This document shows, piece after piece, positions 1-10,130 of a stretch of DNA of 64,000 nucleotides. This DNA comes from Lelliottia nimipressuralis (lineage in GTDB: Bacteria > Pseudomonadota > Gammaproteobacteria > Enterobacterales > Enterobacteriaceae). The notes beneath the pieces were generated by a model. It was not told where the DNA came from. It worked only from the letters and a program-made list of their open reading frames with translations, and made no database searches. The DNA is taken from NCBI RefSeq assembly GCF_004402045.1, contig NZ_SOMG01000030.1, forward strand, positions 682,001-746,000, given 5' to 3'. The position numbers and the translations under genes were made by a program. The first letter of the stretch is position 1. Each line of letters begins with the position of its first letter.

Positions 1-1088
1 CCGCTGGTGACCGATGCGTTGCTGACCGGTAAAGAACCATAATCCAATAGTTTACGGGCATGATTACCAACATCATCCCAGTCCGCTTTCGCCGCATTGA
101 GTTGCGCGATCAGGAAATAGCCTAAATCGGGGGTCGCGCTGGTCAGCGCCGACTGGAAGACAATAAAGTCCTGTTCAAGCGTCTGCCAACCTGCCAGTAA
201 AGAACCCGCGGCCTGAACCGCAGCGGATGCCTGGCCCGAAAGGTTCTGAACAATCGTATTCACGTTTTTGGTGGCAGAATACTGTTGTTGTAGTTTTGTT
301 TTGGTCGTAATGGCCGTGCTGAGCGCGCTGGTTTGCTTGGCATAGTCAACTCCCCCGGCAATGGCAACACCAGCACCGGCCCCGACGACTACCAATCCAC
401 CGACAATCAGTGCGGTACTGACACCTGCGGTCGCAATTTCCGCCAGTGCCCCCACGGCAATCATTAATCCTCCTACCACTGCGGCGGTTGAACCCGCTGC
501 AATCATAGTCAAGTCTTTACTCATGGCGGAATTAATAGCGTCGATTTGTTTGCCCAGTGCGGCAATTTGTCCGTCTTTACCGGCTAATGTCGCTTCTGCC
601 GTAGTAAAATCACTGGCGAAATTGCGGGCATCTTCGGCAAGCGTGGTCTGGAAACCGCCCACTGAATTAACCACGGTATGCGTAGCGGTTTGTTTTTGAG
701 CGACCAGCGCCTGAAGTTGCTGAACACCCAGTTTAAAAGTATTAATTGATGCTGTGTCCGAAGGGTTTTGCTGTATTTTTACCGCCAGCTTAACCAAAGG
801 ATCATAATAGGAATCAAAATTGTTAGAGAAGCTCACAATATCCGTATTGGTTGAGATCATTTGCGGCTGTATGACATCACGCCAGGATGTGGCATGGTCT
901 CTGGCCTTTGCCTGATGTTCCGGTAGATCGGGTAATATATCCGGTAGGGAGAGATCGGCCTGTGTTAAAATAGTGCCGACATAGTTTTGAATAATCACGG
1001 CGGCCGTGGTTGAGGCATCAGCGCTCGCTTTCATGTTATTACTGTTAATCGACGGATTGGTGCCAGCCTGTAGAATATGATTTAACAT
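1..1088 (-). CDS. Alpha-helical pore-forming toxin subunit (HBL/NHE-like), 3' end outside window
   Basis: The reading frame starts at the ATG at 1088, behind an AAAGGG ribosome site, and stays open for 362 residues to the window edge. The N-terminal ~195 residues and those after ~250 read as long amphipathic helices rich in Ala, Gln, Asn and Thr. Between them, residues ~195-246 form one long Gly/Ala/Val/Ile segment (MIAAGSTAAVVGG through GAGAGVAIAGG). This is the helix / hydrophobic head / helix plan of the ClyA, HBL/NHE and Gram-negative tripartite AhlB/SmhB toxins. No signal peptide is seen, as is usual for Gram-negative members. Partner subunits would lie to the left, beyond the window. 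The family plan is clear; which subunit it is stays an inference. Confidence 0.72.
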   Translation of the reverse strand, partial: MLNHILQAGTNPSINSNNMKASADASTTAAVIIQNYVGTILTQADLSLPDILPDLPEHQAKARDHATSWRDVIQPQMISTNTDIVSFSNNFDSYYDPLVKLAVKIQQNPSDTASINTFKLGVQQLQALVAQKQTATHTVVNSVGGFQTTLAEDARNFASDFTTAEATLAGKDGQIAALGKQIDAINSAMSKDLTMIAAGSTAAVVGGLMIAVGALAEIATAGVSTALIVGGLVVVGAGAGVAIAGGVDYAKQTSALSTAITTKTKLQQQYSATKNVNTIVQNLSGQASAAVQAAGSLLAGWQTLEQDFIVFQSALTSATPDLGYFLIAQLNAAKADWDDVGNHARKLLDYGSLPVSNASVTS

Positions 1089-1333
1089 TATTAAATGCCC
1101 TTTCTGTTACTAAGATCGGAGTGAACTCTTTGAGCTCAGTTAAATATAAAACATATTGTCCGTGGTCAATCAGGTCATTTCAAACCAAGGAAATCGTGCT
1201 TTAAGCTCACGACATCCGTCAATAAATGCATTAAAGAAAAACCAGGTTAATAAAAAGGACTTATTTAAGAAAAGACCGTCAGAGTCTGGAATGTTTTCCT
1301 AAATCACGCATTGACACAGTATTAATTGAAAAT

Positions 1334-1603
1334 TCAGATTCTGGTGATTCCGACAATATGTGGAGCACCCTGCAAAGGCTGGAAGATTTCAACAATAGAT
1401 TCCCACACCACCAAAGCAGGCGGAATTGAAGCAAGGCACTTGAAACGATAATTTGTCCCGGCCACTAACTGCGTTGAGACGGCCTGCGGCTCATACGTTA
1501 CACCAACAAATCCCGCCATGGCTTCTTTAAATACCTGCCAATCTTTTTCGGTCAACGTATGATAAGCCGTCCAGCCACCAACAATAGTCTCTTGATTCGA
1601 CAT
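1334..1603 (-). CDS. Cystatin-like (stefin-type) small protein
   Basis: 89 residues with the marks of a type-1 cystatin: a Gly-Gly-Trp near the N-terminus (residues 9-11), an amphipathic helix, the central QLVAG (45-49) matching the inhibitory Q-x-V-x-G loop, and a C-terminal GAPHIVGI where the second binding hairpin lies. Cystatins block papain-like cysteine proteases by a tripartite wedge made of these three parts. There is no signal peptide, so it would be cytosolic unless released by lysis. The ATG at 1603 has GAGG 7 bases upstream. It lies 245 bp upstream of the pore-forming toxin gene on the same strand, so co-expression is possible. The target protease is unknown; it could instead be a scaffold without inhibitor activity. 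Confidence 0.68.
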   Translation of the reverse strand: MSNQETIVGGWTAYHTLTEKDWQVFKEAMAGFVGVTYEPQAVSTQLVAGTNYRFKCLASIPPALVVWESIVEIFQPLQGAPHIVGITRI

Positions 1604-2307
1604 GATATTGCCTCGACATTAGTCATCCTACTCATTTGGCTTTTCGGAGTTCGCCCCATCTATTTTGAAATGGTTTCTGGGATCCATTTATTTCCATACA
1701 GATTTGTCAACAAAAACCCTGCCAGCTTCAATCTTGCAGAAGCTGCTTGTGATATATTTTATATTTTGGTTAGTGCAATAACTGGCAATCAGAACGTTCT
1801 TAAATATGGGTGGTGCAATCACTTCCCGCAACTGACTTTAATAATACGGAATTTCATTTCACTGCCCTATGGATTATATAGTGCAATGCGCCACTTAATG
1901 ACAAAAACAAAGCATCAATAACGGCATCAGTCTCACAATTCAGAACAAAACCTCAAGTGATTAATTATTATCAGAATAAATACCACCTCATCCAGAAAAA
2001 AGGCAAAAAAAACGTTTTTGTTTTAAATTAACAATTAAGCAATCGTTAATGGTTAATCTATTCATTAATCAAAACTTAATTATATAAATATTTAAACTTT
2101 GATTTGTCGACCTTTTTTTGCGGCTGGAATAAAAACCCGCAAAGTCACCTGCGGGTTTTCAGGGTCACGGTTTCACCCGCCATATCCGGCTCCACTATTT
2201 GTGAAAAAAACTCACAACACCATTCGATGGCGCATGCTGGTTCCCTTCATGTCGGTGCAATACCCTGTCACATACAGAATGGCTGGCAATAAAAGAAGGA
2301 ACACAGA
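1604..2307. other. AT-rich intergenic region, no supported gene
   Basis: About 700 bp without a convincing gene. A 120-codon open frame on the + strand (1559-1921) overlaps the cystatin start, lacks a ribosome site and looks like no known protein. 1920-2100 is very AT-rich, with runs of A and T. The stretch probably holds the promoter of the leftward cystatin/toxin pair and that of the rightward reductase gene. Confidence 0.5.
2131..2159. terminator. Rho-independent terminator-like hairpin
   Basis: Arms AAAACCCGCA (2132-2141) and TGCGGGTTTT (2150-2159) are perfect inverted repeats with an 8-base loop and A/T tails on both sides. It could act in either direction. No gene ends close to it, so it may be a leftover of whatever lay here before the toxin islet. 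Confidence 0.6.
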
Positions 2308-3345
2308 ATGAAGTATGTGAATCTGGGTCGTAGCGGTTTGAAAGTCTCCCGTCTTTGTCTCGGTTGTATGAGCTATGGTGAACCTGAACGTCTGCCTCAA
2401 CCCTGGTCCCTGGATGAAAAGGCGTCACGTCCGCTCATTCGTCAGGCGCTTGAAGCTGGCATTAATTTTTTTGATACCGCGAATATCTACTCGGGCGGAA
2501 GTTCAGAAGAAATTACAGGAAAGGCGCTGAGAGAAATGGCCAGACGCGACGAGATCGTTGTGGCGACAAAGACCTTCTTTCCGTGGCGTAACTCGCCCAA
2601 TACAGGATTTCTTTCCCGCAAGGCCATTTTTCAGTCTATTGACGATAGTCTGATACGCTTAGGTATGGATTATGTGGATCTCTTTCAGATTCACCGCTTT
2701 GACCACTCCACGCCTGTTGAAGAGACCATGGAGGCTTTGCATGACCTCGTTAAAGCAGGAAAAGTACGTTATATCGGCGCATCTTCTATGGAAGCCTGGC
2801 GCTTTGCAAAAATGCAGCATACTGCTGAGCGTAACGGCTGGACCCGATTTATCACGATGCAACCGCAATACAACCTGCTTTACCGGGAAGAAGAGCGCGA
2901 GATGCTGCCCCTGTGTGAAGACCTGGGCGTTGGTGTGATCCCCTGGAGTCCGATGGCACGCGGCAGGCTTACGCGCGACTGGAGTGTCACGTCCCGACGA
3001 ACGCAAAACGATGCCTTTGCGTTAAAAATGTATGAGAACGCAGCCCTTCTGGATAAGCCCGTTATTGATGTTGTTGCTAAAATTGCCGAAAAGCACGATG
3101 TGCCAAGAGCTTATATTGCAATTGCCTGGTTATTATCAAAAACGGTCATCACAGCACCTATCATCGGCGCGACGAAACCAGAACATCTTTCCACGGCTAT
3201 CAGCGCGCTGGACTTTTCACTTAGCGATGCAGAAATCACGGAACTTGAGGCATGCTATCTGCCGCACCCCGTTGACGGGATCATTCCCCCGCTTCCGGAT
3301 ACGCCACCTTCACTTACGCCGCCTTCAGCAATACTGAACTGTTAA
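2308..3345 (+). CDS. Aldo/keto reductase, YajO-like
   Basis: 345-residue NADPH-dependent aldo/keto reductase of the (beta/alpha)8 type. The catalytic tetrad is visible as Asp56 and Tyr61 (in FFDTANIY), Lys88 (VATKTF) and His129 (FQIHRFD). The cofactor-binding end carries the typical IIGATKPEHL. It resembles E. coli YajO along its length (LCLGCMSYGEPER, YIGASSM, PWSPMARGRLTR) but is ~20 residues longer, with a Pro-rich tail (PPLPDTPPSLTPPS). The start follows an AGAAGGAA ribosome site. A LysR gene follows on the same strand. The substrate is unknown; YajO homologues act on sugar phosphates or aldehydes. Confidence 0.88.
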   Translation: MKYVNLGRSGLKVSRLCLGCMSYGEPERLPQPWSLDEKASRPLIRQALEAGINFFDTANIYSGGSSEEITGKALREMARRDEIVVATKTFFPWRNSPNTGFLSRKAIFQSIDDSLIRLGMDYVDLFQIHRFDHSTPVEETMEALHDLVKAGKVRYIGASSMEAWRFAKMQHTAERNGWTRFITMQPQYNLLYREEEREMLPLCEDLGVGVIPWSPMARGRLTRDWSVTSRRTQNDAFALKMYENAALLDKPVIDVVAKIAEKHDVPRAYIAIAWLLSKTVITAPIIGATKPEHLSTAISALDFSLSDAEITELEACYLPHPVDGIIPPLPDTPPSLTPPSAILNC

Positions 3346-3435
3346 TACCCTACCCTGGCCCGGCGTTGCCGGGTCTCCCAGATAACTTATTCCAGGTCAC
3401 TGGTGTGAAAAGGAATGAAATTATGTGAATGTTCC

Positions 3436-3456
3436 GCTCTGGCCAGCGGCCAGAGC
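3436..3456. terminator. Perfect hairpin between reductase and LysR gene
   Basis: GCTCTGGCC and GGCCAGAGC form a 9-bp perfect stem with a 3-base loop, followed by GCATAATTTT. The T run is short, so it is a weak terminator, an attenuator or a regulator site. A smaller CCCGGC/GCCGGG hairpin lies just upstream at 3359-3373. Confidence 0.4.
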
Positions 3457-3624
3457 GCATAATTTTCAAGAATAACGAAGCACAACGTGTTCAGTAAGAG
3501 GAGATGAGTGGATGAACTTGTGAAAAAAATTCAGCAACCGATTAGCCCTGGTCGGTCTATGGTGTATATCATTTCCTTATCAACGCATTCGCGCCTTAAC
3601 GCCGCAAAAGGAAAACTATTCTGT

Positions 3625-4530
3625 ATGCAAATAAGCAGAGCTGATGTAGCCGATCTCATTTATTTCATGGCTATTGCACGTCATCGCAGTTTCAGCCGTG
3701 CGGCGATTGAATTAGGTGTCAGTGCATCAGCGCTTAGTCATGCCCTGAAGGGACTGGAAACCCGGCTCGGGGTTCGCCTCCTTAATCGCACGACCAAGAG
3801 CGTTACACCTACGGCAGCAGGTCAAGAACTGGTTCAGTCTGTCCTTCAGCCTTTCGACATGATAGAAGGCGCGCTTGAATCGCTTAACCGGTATCGTAAT
3901 ACCCCTACCGGACGTATCCGCATCAATGCTGCCGTTGAAGCGGCCAATCTTTTGCTTGCGCCGGTCATGCCCGCTTTTATGGATCGCTATCCCGATATTG
4001 AAATCGATATTGTGGCCAGCAACCGTATGGTTGACGTCACTGATGCTGGCTTTGATGCCGGTATCCGATATGGTGGCACCGTCCCGGAAGACATGGTTGC
4101 CCGGCGTTTATCTGCAGATATTCGCTGGGTTATCGCAGCATCCCCCGACTACCTGGAACGTTACGGAATACCTGAGCATCCTGATGATTTGTTACACCAT
4201 CGCTGTATAAGCAATCGTCTCGGCGACGATCGGATTTATCGCTGGGAACTTGAGCGAGACGGCGAAACGTACCAAATCACTGTGCCAGGCTCAATGACGG
4301 TCAACCAGGCTGAAACGGGCCTTGTGGCCGTATTAGGCGGGGCCGGCCTGATGTATTTTCCGGAGCCTCTTGTTGCACCCTATGTGAAGGATGGGCGGCT
4401 CCGCCTGGTGCTTACGGAATGGTCCCCGCTCGAGGAAGGTTTTCATATCTATTATTCAAGCCGTCGGCAACTGCCGACCGGGCTCCGCCTTCTGATTGAG
4501 TTCATACAGGAGGCCAGGCCGCTGGGTTAG
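3625..4530 (+). CDS. LysR-family transcriptional regulator
   Basis: N-terminal winged helix-turn-helix (FMAIARHRSFSRAAIELGVSASALSHALKGLE) followed by a LysR substrate-binding domain. The ATG at 3625 gives a 301-residue protein of normal family length with an AAAAGGAAA ribosome site. The frame is open back to 3508, but the extra N-terminal ~39 residues are not part of the fold. Members of this branch usually regulate nearby oxidoreductase genes, so the aldo/keto reductase at 2308 is the obvious candidate target. Both genes point the same way, which is less common than the divergent layout. Confidence 0.88.
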   Translation: MQISRADVADLIYFMAIARHRSFSRAAIELGVSASALSHALKGLETRLGVRLLNRTTKSVTPTAAGQELVQSVLQPFDMIEGALESLNRYRNTPTGRIRINAAVEAANLLLAPVMPAFMDRYPDIEIDIVASNRMVDVTDAGFDAGIRYGGTVPEDMVARRLSADIRWVIAASPDYLERYGIPEHPDDLLHHRCISNRLGDDRIYRWELERDGETYQITVPGSMTVNQAETGLVAVLGGAGLMYFPEPLVAPYVKDGRLRLVLTEWSPLEEGFHIYYSSRRQLPTGLRLLIEFIQEARPLG

Positions 4531-4532
4531 CG

Positions 4533-6155
4533 TTATTCACTAGATTTCTCACCCTGCGGCGGCGAAGCTGGCGCAGCATACCAGTTGTTCTTCTCCACCA
4601 TAACGGTGCCCTTCGGCTGCATGACAAAGTTTGGCGACATGATCTGGACATTAAATTCGTTGAAGACGTCCTGAATGTGGCTGTGCAGTTCATTACGGGC
4701 GACGGCAAGGGATTGGTTCGGCAAAAGCCGAACCTGTAGCTCATAAGCGATATACCAGTCCATCAATCCTAACTGCCTCACCAGCGGCGGTTCAGAAAGG
4801 TCGATACCTTTTGCCCGCTTTGCGGCAAGTTCCAGCATGGCATGCACCTGTCGCCACGGCGTGTCATAACCAATGGTAACGCCTACCGTCAGGTTGATAC
4901 CGCTATCCGGTTGCTGCGCGCTCAAATTGGTTATTTTTCCACTCACCACAACCGCGTTAGGCACGGTCACGACGTAGTTCTCCCGGGTGATTATTTTGGT
5001 GGCGAGCATGCCGATTTCACTGACCTTTCCTTCGTTATCCGCAACGCGGATAACATCACCTTTGCGCAGCGCGCGAGAATAAATAAGCACCAGGCCGCTC
5101 ATGGCATGGTTCATGATGCCTGCCGATCCCAGCGTTAACATCAGGCCAAAGAAAACGCTTATGCCCTTAAATGCCAGCGAGTTCGCACCGGGTAGAAACG
5201 GATACGCAGCTGAAAGCGCAAAGAGCCAGACGGCAACGGATATCAACTTGCGGGTGGCGCCCACGGTTTCAGGGTGGATGCCGGGCAGTTGTAACCGCCC
5301 TGCTTCTACCTGGTTGAGCACCATTTTGAGAAGTTTAAGAATGAACGCAGTAATCAGGAAAATGATCAGAACAATCATCAGCCCTGGTAATGCTGAGACG
5401 ATGGATAAGGCAATTTGCCGCACGACGCGAATCGACCAATCCCCCAGCGACGTGCCCCATACGCGCGTCCATGGAAACAGGCTGAATACCCAGCTAAGCC
5501 AGATATAAAAGGCAATTAGCCCCAGAACGATCATTAACAGGGCAAACAGTTTGATTTCAATGGCACCGATGTATCGCCTCCAGCTGTGCGGTACCCAACT
5601 GCGGTTTTCCATAATGCGCCGCCGAAAAATGCGACGGAACCCACGCCAGGAACGCCAGGCGCCGTAGTAGAGAAGCCCTAATACCAGCAGGCCAGCGGCT
5701 GTTTTTACCACCGAGAGAGCCAGCCATGCCGGATTGAATTGATCGCGCAAAGCGGTGCGTTGCGCTTCCAGCCGCGTTAACACACGTTCTGCGGCCTGAT
5801 CGAGGGTGAGATCGTCCCCTTCATCAAGATCGGCTTCAGTCAGAAGCATCACTGGCTTACTGTTCATCACAATCAACCGTCCCTGCTGGTTGTAACGGGT
5901 AACAGGGATAATCTTCAGTGGTTCGCGAACATCGGCCTGGGTAAAGTTGCGCAATGTATTACGAATACGCAAAACACGTTCTTCCGGGGTGGTAAGGCCA
6001 AACTTCGCCTGCAGCATGACAACAGGTTGATGGAAAATGTAGACCGTGCGAGCACGCTCCTGCTCGGTGGGCTCCTGGCGAGGTTCTGCGGCAGAAGCAT
6101 AAAATGTGATTGAGGCGAAAAGATAGGTTAACGCTGCCAGCAGGATCCTGTTCAT
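4533..6155 (-). CDS. MscS-family mechanosensitive ion channel
   Basis: About 540 residues starting at the ATG at 6155 with a signal peptide (MNRILLAALTYLFASITFYASA). A periplasmic region of ~150 residues comes next, then several membrane segments, the Gly/Ala-rich pore helix (GSAGIMNHAMSGLVLIYSRALRKGDVI) and the MscS beta-domain (EGKVSEIGMLATKIITRENYVVTVPNAVV). Such channels open under membrane tension to release solutes during osmotic downshock. The size lies between small MscS/YnaI and large MscK/MscM types. The frame is open to 6236, but the added stretch would precede the signal peptide. It converges with the LysR gene, with 2 bp between stops. Confidence 0.85.
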   Translation of the reverse strand: MNRILLAALTYLFASITFYASAAEPRQEPTEQERARTVYIFHQPVVMLQAKFGLTTPEERVLRIRNTLRNFTQADVREPLKIIPVTRYNQQGRLIVMNSKPVMLLTEADLDEGDDLTLDQAAERVLTRLEAQRTALRDQFNPAWLALSVVKTAAGLLVLGLLYYGAWRSWRGFRRIFRRRIMENRSWVPHSWRRYIGAIEIKLFALLMIVLGLIAFYIWLSWVFSLFPWTRVWGTSLGDWSIRVVRQIALSIVSALPGLMIVLIIFLITAFILKLLKMVLNQVEAGRLQLPGIHPETVGATRKLISVAVWLFALSAAYPFLPGANSLAFKGISVFFGLMLTLGSAGIMNHAMSGLVLIYSRALRKGDVIRVADNEGKVSEIGMLATKIITRENYVVTVPNAVVVSGKITNLSAQQPDSGINLTVGVTIGYDTPWRQVHAMLELAAKRAKGIDLSEPPLVRQLGLMDWYIAYELQVRLLPNQSLAVARNELHSHIQDVFNEFNVQIMSPNFVMQPKGTVMVEKNNWYAAPASPPQGEKSSE

Positions 6156-6354
6156 CACCACTACCCCAGAGGCTAAATTCTTATTATTTTTCAGGACACC
6201 CGTGAATGGCAGGTCTCGTTTTTCAGCATAGACCACCCTTTCGCTTCTGCAACGCCTGCCTGAAGCATATTATTCGCTGTCTGGTGTGCTATCGCTGCCT
6301 ATGGGTTTATTCCCTTTTATTTGCCCGCACACAAAATTAGAAAGGAATAACACG

Positions 6355-6936
6355 TTGATTATTAGCAGGATTAAAAAATCCCCCCGTCGACTGCAACACT
6401 GTAACGAGGTGGCCGCCAGGATAGACAATGCCGCCCCGACACAGCTGCAGCAGCTCAAGACGCAGCTGGCCAACGAAATGGGCAAACCTGTGGGTCTACA
6501 CACCATGGGTATTCCTGCGGCGGTCAGTACGCTCGGGGTGATTGTCAGTTTCGCCATTCCGCAGCTGTGGCTTGGGTATGGCGTACTCGCCGCACTCGGC
6601 CAGCCAGCCGAACGCGCATTCGTGTGGGTTGTGCTGATCGCCCTGCTGTTCGCCGGCATTAATGGCGTGACCATATTTATGATTGGCAAAGGCAGCATGC
6701 GCGCCGTGCGGTTACACCTTACGCTGGCGGTAATAAGCCTGGTATTAACGGCAGCCTATCTGCTGGTCGCGCTGAGCGGTAGCGCTGCTCCGGGCGTCAG
6801 CCTGACTGCGGCGCTGGTGAGTATTGTCATGCTGGGGCTTAGCGGCAGCTGTATCCTCTCTACCGCTTTCTATAAAATGCTGCTGTTTACTCTTCATAAC
6901 AGAGCCTGGCGCAAGCTTATTAGCCAGACGCGCTAA
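6355..6936 (+). CDS. Small inner-membrane protein of unknown function
   Basis: The best start is the TTG at 6355, with AAAGGA 8 bases upstream, giving 193 residues; an ATG at 6286 in the same frame has no ribosome site. The first ~45 residues are a basic, amphipathic cytosolic part (RIKKSPRRLQHCNEVAARID). Four hydrophobic segments follow at roughly 55-80, 88-110, 122-145 and 150-175. The protein ends with a basic tail. I do not recognise the family. It is followed at once by a strong terminator shared with cusA. Confidence 0.6.
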   Translation: MIISRIKKSPRRLQHCNEVAARIDNAAPTQLQQLKTQLANEMGKPVGLHTMGIPAAVSTLGVIVSFAIPQLWLGYGVLAALGQPAERAFVWVVLIALLFAGINGVTIFMIGKGSMRAVRLHLTLAVISLVLTAAYLLVALSGSAAPGVSLTAALVSIVMLGLSGSCILSTAFYKMLLFTLHNRAWRKLISQTR

Positions 6937-6950
6937 GAATTCATCCCGTA

Positions 6951-6981
6951 AAAATCCCGCCGCTACCGGCGGGATTTTTTT
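6951..6981. terminator. Bidirectional terminator between convergent genes
   Basis: Arms AAAATCCCGCCG (6951-6962) and CGGCGGGATTTT (6967-6978) are perfect with loop CTAC and T/A runs on both sides. It lies between the + strand gene ending at 6936 and cusA ending at 6980, and can serve both. Confidence 0.92.
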
Positions 6982-9900
6982 ATGGCTTTTTATGCCTGCG
7001 CAACCAGATTAACTTATACGCCGCAGGAATAATAAACAGCGATAACAGCGGCGCCGTAATCATCCCGCCAATCATGGGCGCTGCTATCCGGCTCATGACC
7101 TCGGAACCAGCACCGGTACCCCAGAGAATGGGCAGCAGACCGGCAATAATCACCGCGACGGTCATCGCCTTTGGCCGCACACGCAGCACGGCGCCATGAT
7201 AAAGGGCGTCATCAAGCCCCTGTTCGGTGAATGTTTCGCGCTGGGACAACGCGGGATGCGCTTCAATGGCATGGCGTAAATACATCAGCATAACCACCCC
7301 AAACTCTGCCGCCACCCCGGCCAGAGCGATAAACCCGGTGCCGGTTGCGACAGACATATGGAAGCCTTGCCAGTACAGGAACCATATCCCTCCGACCAGC
7401 GCGAAAGGCAGGCTTATCAGGATCAGCAACGCCTCATCCACGCGTCGGAACGCCAGATAGAGCAGAATGAAGATGATGATCACCGTCATCGGCACCATCA
7501 GCTTCAGCTTCTTGTTGGCATGCTCAAGCAGTTCAAACTGTCCGGAGAACGACACGCTGGTTCCCGGTCTGAGTTTTACGTTCTGACTGATGGCGGTCTT
7601 AATGTCGTTCACCACCGACACCATATCCCTGCCGCGGGCATCGATATATATCCAGCTCGCAGGTCGGGCATTTTCCGTTTTCAGCATCGTGGGGCCGGAA
7701 ACCACGTTAATCTCCGCGACGTCGCCCAGCGTGATTTGCTGCTTCATCGGCGTCAGGATCGGCATCTGCTTTAACGCGCTCGGGCTGTTCCGGTAGTCCT
7801 GGGGATAGCGAATATTAATCGGGTACCGGGCGACGCCTTCCACCGTTTCACCCACCGTCGCACCGCCGATGGCCGATGAAACAAACAGCTGCACATCGCC
7901 CACCGTCATCCCGTAACGGGAGGCTTTTTCCCGGTTGATATCGATATCAATATAGCGCCCGCCCTCCAGACGTTCAGCCAGGGCCGACACCACGCCCGGT
8001 ACCGTTTTGGCTACCGCCTCAATGCTCTGCGCCGTCGCGTCGATATCCGACAGAACGGTCCCTGACACCTTGATACCAATTGGGCTTTTGATCCCGGTGG
8101 AAAGCATGTCGATACGGTTGCGGATCGGCGGTACCCAGAGGTTCGCCAGGCCAGGCAAACGAACGGTCTTGTCGAGTTCGTCAATAATCTTGTCAATCGT
8201 CATGCCGGGCCGCCATTCATTCTCCGGTTTGAGCTGAATGGTAGTTTCCACCATTTCAAGCGGCGCGGAGTCCGTTGCGGTCTCTGCTTTACCCGTTTTA
8301 CCAAACACAGAGGCCACTTCAGGGACGGTCTTGATGAGCTTGTCGGTGGTCTGTAACAGCGCCGCCGCTTCTGCCGGAGAGACGCCCGGCAGTGTTGACG
8401 GCATATACAGCAGGTCACCTTCGTTGATCTTTGGCAAGAACTCGCCGCCCACCTGGCTCAGTGGCCAGATAACCGTGAAGATGGACAAGGCCGCAACCAG
8501 CAGGGTTGTTTTTGGCCAGTGGAGCACCCTAGTCAGTAACGGATGGTAGGCGTTAATCAACAGTCGGTTCAGCGGGTTACTGTTCTCTGCGGGTATTTTC
8601 CCCCGGATCCAGAACCCCATCAGAATCGGAATGACGATAATGGCCAGAGCGGCTGCGCCCGCCATGGCGTACGTTTTCGTAAAGGCCAGCGGACCAAACA
8701 GCCGCCCTTCCTGCCCCTCAAGGGTAAAAATCGGAATGAAGGATAAGGTAATGATCAGCAGGCTGATAAACAGTGCAGGCCCCACTTCAACGGAGGCATT
8801 GGTGATGACGTTCCAGCGCGTGGCGTTATCAATGTCTTCACCGGGATGCTGATGATCCCACTCTTCCAGCCGTTTATGCGCATTTTCAATCATCACGATG
8901 GCGGCATCCACCATCGCACCGACGGCAATGGCAATGCCTCCCAGCGACATAATATTGGCGTTCAGCCCCTGGAAGTGCATGACGATAAAGGCGATACACA
9001 GGCCAAGCGGCAGAGAGATAATCGCCACCAGCGCGGAGCGGATGTGCCAGAGGAACAGCGCGCAGACGATGGCCACCACGATAAACTCTTCGAGAAGCTT
9101 GCCGCTCAGGTTATCAATAGCCCGGTCGATGAGCTGGCTGCGATCGTAGGTCGTGACAATCTCAACGCCTTCCGGCAGGCTGGCCTTCAGCGTCTCCAGC
9201 TTGTCTTTTACCGCCGTAATGACTTCGCGCGCGTTTTTGCCCGAACGCAGGATCACCACGCCACCCGCCACTTCACCCTGCCCGTTGAGTTCGGCAATAC
9301 CGCGGCGCATTTCCGGCCCCGTTTGTATGCGGGCAACGTCGCGCAGGTAAATCGGCACACCGTTCTCGGCGGTTTTCAGGACGATGTTATTGAAATCGTC
9401 CATCGTCTGCAGATAGCCGCTGGCGCGGACCATATACTCCGCTTCTGCCATTTCAACTGACGATCCCCCTGCTTCCTGGTTAGACGACTCAAGGGCCTGC
9501 TTAACCTCGGGCAGGCTGATGCCATACTGAGCCAGCTTTAACGGGTTCACCTGAATCTGATACTGCTTCACCACGCCGCCGACCGAGGCTACCTCAGCGA
9601 CGTTCGGGATAGTTTTCAGCTCGAACTTGAGGAACCAGTCCTGCAACGAGCGCAACTCTGCGAGATCGTGTTTTCCGCTGCGATCCACCAGCGCATATTC
9701 AAAGATCCAGCCCACGCCCGTGGCATCCGGGCCGATTTCGGAGCTCACGCCGGCAGGCAGTTTGCCCTGAACCTGGTTCAGGTACTCCAGCACGCGAGAA
9801 CGGGCCCAGTACAGATCGGTTCCGTCTTCAAAAATGACATACACGTACGAATCACCGAACTGAGAAAACCCGCGCACGGTCTTAGCGCCGGGAACCGACA

Positions 9901-10120
9901 ACATCGTAGTGGTGAGCGGATACGTGACCTGGTTTTCAACAATCTGCGGGGCCTGGCCGGGATAGCTGGTTTTGATAATCACCTGAACGTCAGACAGATC
10001 GGGCAAGGCATCGACCGGCGTGTTGATGATGGTCCATGTCCCCCAGACGCTGAGGAACAGCGCGCCCATCATGACCAGGAAACGGTTGGCGACCGACCGC
10101 CGGATAATCCATTCAATCAT
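6980..10120 (-). CDS. cusA: Copper/silver efflux RND pump CusA
   Basis: Inner-membrane, proton-driven heavy-metal RND transporter of about 1046 residues, nearly the same as E. coli CusA. With CusB and CusC it forms the tripartite pump that expels Cu(I)/Ag(I). It has twelve membrane helices and two large periplasmic loops. The methionines of the metal site are in place ([30 protein letters not shown]), as is the proton-relay helix ([28 protein letters not shown]). The frame extends to 10213, but the start MIEWIIRRS at 10120 matches the family and sits 6 bases after AAGGAG. It is the last gene of cusCFBA, 10 bp after cusB. Confidence 0.97.
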   Translation of the reverse strand: MIEWIIRRSVANRFLVMMGALFLSVWGTWTIINTPVDALPDLSDVQVIIKTSYPGQAPQIVENQVTYPLTTTMLSVPGAKTVRGFSQFGDSYVYVIFEDGTDLYWARSRVLEYLNQVQGKLPAGVSSEIGPDATGVGWIFEYALVDRSGKHDLAELRSLQDWFLKFELKTIPNVAEVASVGGVVKQYQIQVNPLKLAQYGISLPEVKQALESSNQEAGGSSVEMAEAEYMVRASGYLQTMDDFNNIVLKTAENGVPIYLRDVARIQTGPEMRRGIAELNGQGEVAGGVVILRSGKNAREVITAVKDKLETLKASLPEGVEIVTTYDRSQLIDRAIDNLSGKLLEEFIVVAIVCALFLWHIRSALVAIISLPLGLCIAFIVMHFQGLNANIMSLGGIAIAVGAMVDAAIVMIENAHKRLEEWDHQHPGEDIDNATRWNVITNASVEVGPALFISLLIITLSFIPIFTLEGQEGRLFGPLAFTKTYAMAGAAALAIIVIPILMGFWIRGKIPAENSNPLNRLLINAYHPLLTRVLHWPKTTLLVAALSIFTVIWPLSQVGGEFLPKINEGDLLYMPSTLPGVSPAEAAALLQTTDKLIKTVPEVASVFGKTGKAETATDSAPLEMVETTIQLKPENEWRPGMTIDKIIDELDKTVRLPGLANLWVPPIRNRIDMLSTGIKSPIGIKVSGTVLSDIDATAQSIEAVAKTVPGVVSALAERLEGGRYIDIDINREKASRYGMTVGDVQLFVSSAIGGATVGETVEGVARYPINIRYPQDYRNSPSALKQMPILTPMKQQITLGDVAEINVVSGPTMLKTENARPASWIYIDARGRDMVSVVNDIKTAISQNVKLRPGTSVSFSGQFELLEHANKKLKLMVPMTVIIIFILLYLAFRRVDEALLILISLPFALVGGIWFLYWQGFHMSVATGTGFIALAGVAAEFGVVMLMYLRHAIEAHPALSQRETFTEQGLDDALYHGAVLRVRPKAMTVAVIIAGLLPILWGTGAGSEVMSRIAAPMIGGMITAPLLSLFIIPAAYKLIWLRRHKKP

Positions 10121-10130
10121 CATCGTCTCC

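Noticed and set aside
361..699. 112-codon + strand frame rich in Ala, Pro and Thr
   Set aside because: Antisense shadow of the toxin's Gly/Ala-rich hydrophobic segment; no ribosome site and the minus frame is the protein-like one.
1559..1921. 120-codon + strand frame with a hydrophobic start
   Set aside because: Overlaps the cystatin start antisense, no ribosome site, no recognisable family.
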